From: Myxococcus qinghaiensis
GTDB taxonomy: Bacteria > Myxococcota > Myxococcia > Myxococcales > Myxococcaceae
Direction of reading: 5' to 3'
Length of the DNA stretch: 64,000 nt
Assembly: GCF_024198215.1 (NCBI RefSeq)
Contig: NZ_JAKCFA010000008.1
Span: forward strand, 1-64,000
Shown here: positions 44,295-51,966 of the stretch, one piece after another
Position numbering within the stretch: position 1 is the first letter of the stretch
Layout of the letters: each line of letters opens with the position of its first letter
Program-made: the position numbers and the translations under genes
Notes under the pieces: generated by a model
The model's database searches: none
Told to the model about the DNA's origin: nothing
Seen by the model: the letters and a program-made list of their open reading frames with translations, nothing else

Positions 44295-45404
44295 ATGCGA
44301 ATCCTCGAGGTCTCCAACTTCATGCCCCCTCACCCGGGGGGCATCGAAATCATGATCGACACCCTGTTCCAGGGACTCCAGCGGCGCGGGCATGACGTGC
44401 GGTGGATTGCGGCCTCCACGCCGCTGGAACCCGGAACGACAGGGCCTTTCGTTCGCGTCCCCGCCTGGAACTGGCTCGAGCAGAACCTCCACGTCCCCAT
44501 GCCGCTCTGGGCCCCATCCGGCTGGCGGCAGCTCGACGAGCAGGTGCGCTGGGCGGACGTCATCCACGTCCACGACTGCCTCTACTTCTCGTCCTCGCTG
44601 ACCACGGCGCTGACGCGAGGACGGCGCAAGCCGCTCCTCGTCACCCAGCATGTCGGCGAGGTGCCCTATGGCGGCGTGCTGGATTGGGTGCAGGCGGCGG
44701 CCTACCGGACGCTCGGGCGCACCCTGCTGAGCGCCGCAAGCGAGGTGGTGACACTCAGCCCCCACGTCGCCGAGTACTTCCGCAAAGTCGGCGTGAAGAA
44801 GCCGCTGCGCATCATCCCCATGGGCTTCGAGCCTCGCTTCCAACCCCTCCCCGAAGCCGAGCGGCTCACAGCCCGGCGTGAATTCGGTCTGCCGGAGACC
44901 ACGCCGCTGATGCTCTTCGCGGCCCGGCTGGTCCCCAAGAAAGGCGTCCAGCAGGTCGCCGAGGTCCAACGGCGCCTCGCCCTCGAGGGAATCACGCTCG
45001 TCGTCGCCGGAGATGGTCCACTCGCGAATGTCGTCGAGGGCCTGCCACGCACCGTCCACCTGAGACAGGTCGACCACGCCCGCATGCACGCCCTCTATGC
45101 CTGCGCGGATGTCCTGCTTCTGCCTTCGCGGGGCGAAGGGCTGCCACTCACCCTGCAGGAAGGCTTGATGACCGGACTTCCCGCCGTCGTCTCCACGGAC
45201 CCATCCTTCGTCGCCAATGTCGCCTCGGCACCCGGGGTGACGCTGGTGGATGGAACCGAGCCGTTGGCGCAGGCCATTCGCACCGCCTTGACGAGCTCAC
45301 CCTCCCGCGAGCACGTCGCCGAGTGGGCGCGAGCACGGTGGGGGCTGGAGCGCTTCGTCACCGATTACGAGCGCACCCTCGAAAGACTCGCTCGCGAGCA
45401 CTGA
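44295..45404 (+). CDS. GT4-type glycosyltransferase
   Basis: A 369-residue GT-B enzyme. The N-terminal RILEVSNFMPPHPGGIEIMI is the usual acceptor-side start with the glycine-rich loop. The donor half has LFAARLVPKKGV and VVAGDGPLANVV, then LLPSRGEGLPLTLQEGLMTGLPAVVST, which carries the E-x7-E motif of retaining GT4 enzymes. Donor and acceptor are unknown. ATG 44295 starts the conserved sequence; longer readings add Arg-rich noise. It ends only four bases from the converging methyltransferase gene. Confidence 0.88.
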   Translation: MRILEVSNFMPPHPGGIEIMIDTLFQGLQRRGHDVRWIAASTPLEPGTTGPFVRVPAWNWLEQNLHVPMPLWAPSGWRQLDEQVRWADVIHVHDCLYFSSSLTTALTRGRRKPLLVTQHVGEVPYGGVLDWVQAAAYRTLGRTLLSAASEVVTLSPHVAEYFRKVGVKKPLRIIPMGFEPRFQPLPEAERLTARREFGLPETTPLMLFAARLVPKKGVQQVAEVQRRLALEGITLVVAGDGPLANVVEGLPRTVHLRQVDHARMHALYACADVLLLPSRGEGLPLTLQEGLMTGLPAVVSTDPSFVANVASAPGVTLVDGTEPLAQAIRTALTSSPSREHVAEWARARWGLERFVTDYERTLERLAREH

Positions 45405-45408
45405 GCTG

Positions 45409-45978
45409 CTATGCGCGCTTCCACAGACCGAGGAACTGGAAGCGGTTGAAGATGCGCAACGGGCCCTTCTCGCACTCAGCGGGATGGATGAAGGACTGAA
45501 GCACGAAGCCCGCGCGCGCCATCACCGGCATCCAGGACCACTCGCGCTGATAGCGGTAGCGCGACGGGATTCCGAAGCGACGGTTGCCCAGCTCATCCAG
45601 TGCGCACAGCGTCAGGTACCCCGCCTTGCTCTGGTAGGTGTGGTCCTTGAGCAGGAGATACTCCCCCGTGCAACGCAGCACCTCCGCGAGCGCGGCTTCG
45701 GGGTCTGGCGCGTGGTGGAGCACGTCGATGCTGTAGACCAGGGGGAAGGACCGGTCCGCGAAGGGCAGCGTGCGCCCGTCATACAGCGTGGGCTCGATGA
45801 GCACCTGCGCCCGCCGCTGGACGTCCACGGGCACGACTTCGCGCACCCAGCCGCGCTCGACGACCTGCCGGGCGAACCAGCCATCTCCCGAGCCGAAATC
45901 AAGCGCGCGCTCGAAGGGCGGCAGGTCCGACAACACGCGCCCCATCAACTCCAGAACGTTTCCACGGTAGCGACTCAT
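45409..45978 (-). CDS. class I SAM-dependent methyltransferase
   Basis: A 189-residue enzyme with motif I ALDFGSGDGWFA, the post-I acidic residue in VVPVDVQ, and motif IV-like VYSIDVLHHAPDPEAAL. The Tyr/Arg/Trp-rich end (RYRYQREWSW and FNRFQFLGLWKRA) is typical of glycan- or lipid-linked methyltransferases, but the substrate cannot be read. ATG 45978 was chosen; a GTG at 46005 adds nine residues. It belongs to the island of sugar-processing genes between pilI and pilR. Confidence 0.8.
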   Translation of the reverse strand: MSRYRGNVLELMGRVLSDLPPFERALDFGSGDGWFARQVVERGWVREVVPVDVQRRAQVLIEPTLYDGRTLPFADRSFPLVYSIDVLHHAPDPEAALAEVLRCTGEYLLLKDHTYQSKAGYLTLCALDELGNRRFGIPSRYRYQREWSWMPVMARAGFVLQSFIHPAECEKGPLRIFNRFQFLGLWKRA

Positions 45979-46029
45979 GTTGAGTGAACGCGTCCTTCGC
46001 GGCACTGGGGAACGACCCCTGGGTTGAAA

Positions 46030-46689
46030 CTAGCCATGCTCGAGCACCACGCAGGTCAGCTTGAAGGGCCGGACGAGCCAGGGCCAAAGCCACTGCCACA
46101 ACGGGGCCCTGGGCGCGCCCGTCCCCGCCCCTCTCCCGGGATTCAGCAACCGCCTGACGGCGCCGGGCACATCACTTGCCACGAGGTCCAGGAGCCGCCC
46201 GCAGGGCACCACCTCCGAAGCCCTCACTCGCATGTTCGGGAAGAGTCCCGCTAGTTCCGCCACGGTGGGACGAAACAGGGTGTCGATGGGGTCGGGGTGC
46301 CAGGGGAAGGCGTGAGGCACCGAGAGAACGAGCACGCCTTCCGGCGCCACCAGCTCCGACAGTCGACGGGCGAAGGCAACTCGGTCTTCGACGTGCTCAA
46401 GCACGCTCGTACAGCACACCGAACGCGTGCCAAGTGCCGCGAGCCGGGCGACACAGTCAGGGTCCATCAGGTCGCCCACGACATCCACCCCCTCCTCGGG
46501 TTTGAGGTCCTGATGAAGCACGGTTCCCCCTCGGCGACGCAGCGGAGCGAACAGTTCCTCGTCGATCCAGGGCTGTTGGACCTCCCGGAAGTATCGCGTG
46601 GAACTCCCCACGTTGAGCAGTGGGGATACCCGCGACAACTCCAGGACGTCGAGCTGGTGGCCAAGCCATTGGGCTTCTGGCTTCAACAT
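46030..46689 (-). CDS. SAM-dependent methyltransferase-like protein
   Basis: A 219-residue protein. SPLLNVGSSTRYF stands where motif I should be (GSST in place of GxGxG). It continues with VDVVGDLMDPDCVARLAAL, then CCTSVLEHVEDRVAFARRLSELVAPEGVLVLSVPHAFPWH, characteristic of methyltransferases acting on glycans. The loop is unusual, so SAM binding may be altered. The start ATG overlaps the stop of the GT-C gene (TGATG at 46687-46691), so the two are made together, which suggests it modifies the sugar transferred by that protein. Confidence 0.78.
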   Translation of the reverse strand: MLKPEAQWLGHQLDVLELSRVSPLLNVGSSTRYFREVQQPWIDEELFAPLRRRGGTVLHQDLKPEEGVDVVGDLMDPDCVARLAALGTRSVCCTSVLEHVEDRVAFARRLSELVAPEGVLVLSVPHAFPWHPDPIDTLFRPTVAELAGLFPNMRVRASEVVPCGRLLDLVASDVPGAVRRLLNPGRGAGTGAPRAPLWQWLWPWLVRPFKLTCVVLEHG

Positions 46690-48557
46690 CACGGTTCCTC
46701 TGGGAAGTCGCCCGGGCGCTCTCGCACCGTGGGAGGAAACGCCGCGGGGGTCGCCTTCTCCAGCGGGACGATTCGTGGCACGCAATCCCGTCCCACCGAC
46801 ATCAGGAACCCCGTGCGCTGAGGATAGACGGTCCGCATGAACTGTTTGTCCCTGTCGACACTGACGTGATTCACCCACAGGACCGGGTCGTCCAGGTCCG
46901 GGCTGTTGTTCTTCCGGAAGAAGACGAAGTGGTTGGCGGGCGCGGAGGTGCATGGTGCGGCGAACCCTGGAGGCACGAAAACCACCGAGTCATCGGGCAC
47001 CTCACGATCGACGGCATCACGCGGACGCATGATGTCGGCGGAGAGCGACCGGAGCGTGATGATGCGGGGAGGCAGGTACATCGTCGCGCAAACACACAAC
47101 AGTCCCACCACCAGGGCGGGCACGAAGGCCGCCGCCTCCCACCGTTGCGCCCATTGCCACAGCGTTCGCAAACCACCCGTGGACAGCAACACCAGGGGCA
47201 ACATCAGCTCCGAGTAGTGAACCGGACCGAACGTGTCCACCCCCGGGTCCGCGACGGGAAGATGCGCGACACAGAAACCGACCGCGGCAGCCATCAGCCA
47301 GCGCGCGGGCGCCCCCCGGGCCAGGAAGACAAACACGAACCCCAGGGGCCAACCGAACGAGTCCAGGCTCAAGCGGAAGAGGGCCAGCACCAGCCGTCCC
47401 ACAGCGAGGACCACGGACCGGTCGGTGAAGAAGAACAAGAAGTCACCACTGCGCACCTGGTTCGGACCGAACGAGACGAAGCGGTAGCCATTGTCATGCC
47501 CATACCGGGCAATCGCATGGTAGCCGGTCTGCCAGGGCGAGCCGTTCATCTCCTGGTTCGCGAGCAGGAACAGCACACCCAGGGGAGCCGCGGCCACCAC
47601 GAAGGCCAGGCCATGCTTCCATCGCGCGGCCACCGGCCTCCGCCAGGCCCTCAGGGCCCAATAGACGAGCAACGGAGCCCCCAGCCCGAGCCCCACGGCG
47701 GGCCGCGTCCAGAAGGACAGACAAAACAAGAGTGCCACCAGGGCACTGGTGCCCGGTCCAGCCTCATCCTTCGTCAGACGCTCGACGCAGTAGAGCAGCC
47801 AGGTCAGGGCGAAGATGGCCGCGGTGTGAGACATCAGCGTGGCCGCGCCGATCATGGTCAGCGGAGACACGAGATAGAGCACCACGGCGACGCGTCCCCA
47901 CCCGCTCCCCCACCATCCGCGGGCCAGGAGGAACATCCCCACTGCGGTGGCACCCGAGAGCAAGGGATTCACCAACCAGGGCACGCCGAGCTTCACCCCA
48001 AACGCCAGCAGGAAAGGCCAGCCGAGAAAGTACTGGCTGTACATCTTTCCGTCATTGAGGATGAAGCCGTTGTCGAAGAACAACTTCATCGGCGGAGAGG
48101 GAACCCAGAGCCGGAACGAGGCAAGCAGTTCCGCCGCGAACCGATAGGAGGCCTCGTCGTCGGTCACCGGACCATAGCGAAGGACGGAGGCCTGAATGGC
48201 CAACGGAACGAGCGTACCGAGGACCCCCGCCAGCAGCAGGCTTCTGCGGTCGGGATAGTCTCGCCAGGCAGCGCGCCACGAGGCCAATCTCTCGTTCGAC
48301 ACCGAGCGCACGCCCGCCACCGCCACGAAAGCCGCCATGGGCAGCCCGAGAAAAGCGATGAGCGCGGCCATCGCCAGCCAGCGATGCGTCGGCATGTTGA
48401 TGCTGCCCAGGTTCAGGATGAAGCCACTGAACTGGGACTCCCAGAACGCCCAATAAGCGAGCGCACAGGCGCAAGCTGCGGCGAGCGGAAGTAACGGGGC
48501 TCGGTATCTGGCGGGAAGCATCGGGAGCCGTCGAGGATGGTCTGTCACGCGGAGCAT
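46689..48557 (-). CDS. GT-C (GT39/ArnT-like) membrane glycosyltransferase
   Basis: A 622-residue protein with about 11 to 12 membrane helices and a C-terminal soluble segment (about 520-622). The first large periplasmic loop has YGPVTDDEASYRFAAELL; the acidic DDE corresponds to the catalytic acidic site of GT39/ArnT-like enzymes. Such enzymes use polyprenyl-phosphate sugars to modify lipids or proteins on the outer face of the inner membrane. ATG 48557 was chosen over one 12 codons later. It is translationally coupled to the methyltransferase-like gene downstream and divergent from the GT2 gene. Confidence 0.8.
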   Translation of the reverse strand: MLRVTDHPRRLPMLPARYRAPLLPLAAACACALAYWAFWESQFSGFILNLGSINMPTHRWLAMAALIAFLGLPMAAFVAVAGVRSVSNERLASWRAAWRDYPDRRSLLLAGVLGTLVPLAIQASVLRYGPVTDDEASYRFAAELLASFRLWVPSPPMKLFFDNGFILNDGKMYSQYFLGWPFLLAFGVKLGVPWLVNPLLSGATAVGMFLLARGWWGSGWGRVAVVLYLVSPLTMIGAATLMSHTAAIFALTWLLYCVERLTKDEAGPGTSALVALLFCLSFWTRPAVGLGLGAPLLVYWALRAWRRPVAARWKHGLAFVVAAAPLGVLFLLANQEMNGSPWQTGYHAIARYGHDNGYRFVSFGPNQVRSGDFLFFFTDRSVVLAVGRLVLALFRLSLDSFGWPLGFVFVFLARGAPARWLMAAAVGFCVAHLPVADPGVDTFGPVHYSELMLPLVLLSTGGLRTLWQWAQRWEAAAFVPALVVGLLCVCATMYLPPRIITLRSLSADIMRPRDAVDREVPDDSVVFVPPGFAAPCTSAPANHFVFFRKNNSPDLDDPVLWVNHVSVDRDKQFMRTVYPQRTGFLMSVGRDCVPRIVPLEKATPAAFPPTVRERPGDFPEEP

Positions 48558-48684
48558 TGTCCACGGAAGAGTGTCCCCTCGACACGGACATGGGATCGCC
48601 GCACGCCCGAAGGCGCAACGCGTCCTGGTCGCTTGCCGGGAAGACTCCGGGGACGTGACGAAGCCCCCCCCAGCGCGGCGACAT

Positions 48685-48703
48685 CCTGCGGTACACTCGC
48701 GCC
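48685..48703 (+). promoter_or_regulatory. -10-like element shared by two glycosyltransferase genes (copy 2)
   Basis: CCTGCGGTACACTCGCGCC, 46 bases before the GT2 start at 48749. It differs from copy 1 (44233-44252) at a few positions and has TACACT in place of TATACT. Spacing to the start codon is nearly the same in both. Confidence 0.4.
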
Positions 48704-48748
48704 ACTCCGGATGGTGGCGCCGCGAACCACCCGGACGGAACTGGTGCC

Positions 48749-49735
48749 ATGCCCCCATCGCCCCCGCGCATCGCGGTCATCCTTCCCTGTCACAACGAGG
48801 CTCCCGCCATTCGCGGAACGGTGCTCGCCTTCCGCCAGGCACTCCCCTCCGCATCCCTCTTCGTCTACGACAACGCCTCGACAGACCAGACGAGTGAGGT
48901 GGCGCGGGATGCCGGCGCCATCGTTCGGAGCGAAAACAGGCGAGGGAAGGGAAACGTCATCCGACGCGCCTTCGCGGACGTGGACGCGGACATCTACGTC
49001 GTGGCAGATGGAGACGGGACCTATGACGCCTCGGCGGCGGCCCGGTTGGTGAATCTGCTCGTCGAGGAGTCCCTCGACATGGTCATCGGAACGCGTCTCC
49101 ACAGCGAGAAGGAGGCCTATCGCGTCGGCCACGTGGCGGGGAACTGGCTCTTCAACCAGGTGGTGGCCCGGCTCTTCGACAAGGGGCAGTCCGACATCTT
49201 CTCGGGCTACCGCATCCTCTCTCGCCGCTTCGTGAAGTCCTTCCCGTGCATGTCCGAGGGCTTCGAAATCGAAGCGGAGATGAGCATCCACGCGCTTCAA
49301 CTGCGCATGCCCGTGCGGGAGGTACCCACCCACTATTCGAAGCGGGTAGAGGGCACGGCCAGCAAGCTGAACACCTGGCGGGACGGCTTCCGCATCCTCT
49401 CGCACATCCTTCGCCTGCAGCGCCTGCACCGTCCGAGACAGTTCTTCGGAAGCCTGGGTATCGCGACCATCCTGCTGGCCCTCGTCCTGGCCATTCCCGT
49501 CTTCACGACGTTCATCCAGACAGGCCAGGTGCCGCGGTTTCCAACGGCCATCCTGGCCATGGGCATGGTCCTGTTCGGCTCGCTCATGGCCTTCCTCGGA
49601 CTGATTCTGGAGAGCACCAGCCAGCTCGCCCTTGAGACAAAGCGGCTGAGCTATCTCGCAATCCCCGCCGCCTCCGCGGCATCCCAATCGGTGGGCCCTC
49701 CCGGCTCCCAGGACTCCGTCGTCCAACCTGGCTGA
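48749..49735 (+). CDS. GT2 glycosyltransferase, polyprenyl-phosphate mannose/glucose synthase-like
   Basis: A 328-residue GT-A enzyme. IAVILPCHNEAPAIRGTVLA is the start of the fold, YDNASTDQTSEVA binds the nucleotide, and VVADGDGTYD carries the DxD-type metal site. Next come SGYRILSRRFVKSFP and ALQLRMPVREVPTHYSKRVEGTASKL, typical of DPM1-like synthases. Two C-terminal membrane helices (about 235-255 and 268-290) anchor it. It likely makes the lipid-linked sugar donor that GT-C enzymes such as its two neighbours need. Confidence 0.88.
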   Translation: MPPSPPRIAVILPCHNEAPAIRGTVLAFRQALPSASLFVYDNASTDQTSEVARDAGAIVRSENRRGKGNVIRRAFADVDADIYVVADGDGTYDASAAARLVNLLVEESLDMVIGTRLHSEKEAYRVGHVAGNWLFNQVVARLFDKGQSDIFSGYRILSRRFVKSFPCMSEGFEIEAEMSIHALQLRMPVREVPTHYSKRVEGTASKLNTWRDGFRILSHILRLQRLHRPRQFFGSLGIATILLALVLAIPVFTTFIQTGQVPRFPTAILAMGMVLFGSLMAFLGLILESTSQLALETKRLSYLAIPAASAASQSVGPPGSQDSVVQPG

Positions 49736-49773
49736 GTCCGTCGCCCTCTCCCTGACGTTCAACGAGGTTCCCG

Positions 49774-50508
49774 GTGAGCTCCTTCCACGACCATCACGGG
49801 CAGCAGAAGGCATTTTTCGAAGCATCCCCGGGGCGCATCGCGACGCGGCTGTTCGGCCATCCGTCCTTCCCCCGGACCATGCGCTGCAAGTTCACGTTCC
49901 TCGCCCGGCAGCTCGCCGGTTGCCGCGAGGTGCTCGAGGTGGGCGCGGGCAAGGGGCTCCAGCTCACCTACTTCCTGGACCGCATGCCGGACGACTGCCA
50001 GTACACCGGCGTGGACATCGCTGAGGCCCCTCTGAAAGAGGCCCGCGAGCGGCTCGCCCCCCGGTTCCAGGACCGCGTGCGGCTCCAGCCCGCGGTGGGT
50101 GAGCAACTGCCGTTCGAGGACAGCACCTTCGACGCTGTCTTCTGCGTGGACGTCCTGCACCACGCTGCCTCCCAGCCCACCATGCTCGCGGAGATGCGAC
50201 GCGTCGTCCGTCCGGGAGGCCGGGTCATCTGCGTGGAGCCCAATCCGCTCCACCCCGCCAACCTCGTCTATCTCCGGGACCCCATCGAGAAAGGCCTCTT
50301 CCAGCTCACGCCCACCCACGCGCGCGAATGGACCCGACATGCGGGCCTCGTGGAGGCGCGGCTGGAGAACCTGCCGGTGTTCTTCCCCAGCTTCCCTGGC
50401 GTCCTGGAGAACGTCTACGGAACGCTGGAGCGCGTGCTTGGCCACGTTCCCGTGCTCAACCGCTTCTCCACCACGCAAGTGCTCTTCGCCTCCCGCCCCG
50501 TGGCGTGA
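49774..50508 (+). CDS. class I SAM-dependent methyltransferase (Methyltransf_11-like)
   Basis: A 244-residue enzyme starting at GTG 49774. Motif I is VLEVGAGKGLQLTYFL, the acidic ribose-binding residue is in YTGVDIAEAP, and motif IV reads FDAVFCVDVLHHAASQPTMLAEMRRVVRPGGRVI. The substrate is unknown. It follows the GT2 gene by 38 bases and converges tail-to-tail with pilR, with only six bases between the stops. Confidence 0.83.
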   Translation: MSSFHDHHGQQKAFFEASPGRIATRLFGHPSFPRTMRCKFTFLARQLAGCREVLEVGAGKGLQLTYFLDRMPDDCQYTGVDIAEAPLKEARERLAPRFQDRVRLQPAVGEQLPFEDSTFDAVFCVDVLHHAASQPTMLAEMRRVVRPGGRVICVEPNPLHPANLVYLRDPIEKGLFQLTPTHAREWTRHAGLVEARLENLPVFFPSFPGVLENVYGTLERVLGHVPVLNRFSTTQVLFASRPVA

Positions 50509-50514
50509 CGCGCC

Positions 50515-51966
50515 CTACTTCGCCTCACGCGCTGGCGGCGAACTGGCGGGCTCATCCAGCTCGTCAGTGAGGCCGTGCTTCGCCAGCCGGTAGCGGAATG
50601 AGCGGAAGGACAGACCGAGCAGGTCCGCCGCCCGCGTCTTCACCCCACCCGCCTGCTTCAGCGCCGCCAGCAAGTATCGCCGCTCGCTGTCGTCCAGATG
50701 GCGCTCCAGGTTGAAGCCGCCGCTCAACTGGGGCTCGCCGCCATCCCCCGGACGCGACACCGGCTCCGACTCGCCGCGCACCGCTGGCGGCAACGTGGAC
50801 GGCCCCAGCAGGTCCGAGTCCGACAGCGTGGCCGCGCGCTCCACCATGTTCTGCAACTGCCGCACATTGCCCGGGAACGCATAGCGCTCCAGCAACTCCA
50901 GCGTCTCCGGCGCGAAGCGCAGACCCGGCCGCCCCAGCTCCTCCGCCATCCTCGACAGGAAGTGTCCCGCCAACAGCGAGATGTCCCCCGTGCGCTCACG
51001 CAACGGCGGCAGCTCCAGCGTAATCACGTTGAGCCGGTAGAAGAGGTCCTCGCGGAAGCGCCCCGCCTTCACTTCCGTCTCCAACCGCCGGTTCGTCGCC
51101 GCGATGACTCGCGCCTGGAAGGGTACCTCCGCCGCGCTGCCCACCGGCTTCACCTTCCGCTCCTGGAGCACACGCAACAGCTTCACCTGGGTGGCCAGCG
51201 GCATCTCCCCCACCTCGTCCAACATCACCGTGCCCTCGCCCGCGGACACCAACAACCCCGCGCGCTCGTGCACCGCTCCGGTGAAGGCCCCCTTCACGTG
51301 GCCGAACAGCTCGCTCTCCAGCGTGCCCTCGTTCAGCGCCGCGCAGTTGAAGGGCAGGAAGGGCTGCGCCGCCCGGCTTCCACGCATGTGGATGCCCCGC
51401 GCCACCAGCTCCTTGCCTGTGCCGCTCTCCCCCGTCACCAGCACCGTGCTGCGCCCCGGCGCCACCTTCTCCACCAGCGCCCACACCGCCTGCATCCGCG
51501 CGCTGTGCCCCACCGCCATGCCCAGTCCGGGCAACAGCCGCGCGCGCAGCGTGGAGTTCTCCTGCCGCAGCGTGCGCTTCTCCAGCGCCTTCTGCACCAG
51601 CAGCCGCAGCTCCTCGTTGTCGAAGGGCTTGCAGATGTAGTCGTAGGCCCCCTCGCGCATCGCCTCCACGGCGGCGGACGGCGTCCCGTAGGCCGTAATC
51701 AACACGACCTCCGGAGGCTCCTTGCGCGCCCGCGCCGTGCGCAGCACGTCCAGCCCACTGCCCGTCCCCAGCTTCATGTCGGAGATGACCAGGTCCACCC
51801 CGTCTCGCGCGAGCACCTCACACGCGGGCTTCACCCCGGGCACGCTCGTCACCGCATACCCTTCGCGGTGCAGCAGGAGCTCCAGGTACTCCCGCATGGA
51901 GAGCTCGTCGTCCACGACAAGGACGTGGCCCCTCACTCCACCCTCTGCTGCCTGCGCGGTCGTCAC
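50515..51966 (-). CDS. pilR: sigma54-dependent response regulator PilR
   Basis: A 483-residue NtrC-type activator with a receiver domain (phosphoacceptor in LVISDMKLGTGSG), AAA+ domain (Walker A GESGTGKEL, intact GAFTGA loop, Walker B TVMLDEVGEMPL), and a C-terminal Fis-type HTH (VKTRAADLLGLSFRSFRYRLAKHGL). The start is GTG 51966, overlapping the pilS stop (GTGA), so sensor and regulator are coupled. Known: PilR activates pilA from a sigma54 promoter. Here pilA is no longer next to pilR but about 11 kb away. Confidence 0.94.
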   Translation of the reverse strand: MTTAQAAEGGVRGHVLVVDDELSMREYLELLLHREGYAVTSVPGVKPACEVLARDGVDLVISDMKLGTGSGLDVLRTARARKEPPEVVLITAYGTPSAAVEAMREGAYDYICKPFDNEELRLLVQKALEKRTLRQENSTLRARLLPGLGMAVGHSARMQAVWALVEKVAPGRSTVLVTGESGTGKELVARGIHMRGSRAAQPFLPFNCAALNEGTLESELFGHVKGAFTGAVHERAGLLVSAGEGTVMLDEVGEMPLATQVKLLRVLQERKVKPVGSAAEVPFQARVIAATNRRLETEVKAGRFREDLFYRLNVITLELPPLRERTGDISLLAGHFLSRMAEELGRPGLRFAPETLELLERYAFPGNVRQLQNMVERAATLSDSDLLGPSTLPPAVRGESEPVSRPGDGGEPQLSGGFNLERHLDDSERRYLLAALKQAGGVKTRAADLLGLSFRSFRYRLAKHGLTDELDEPASSPPAREAK

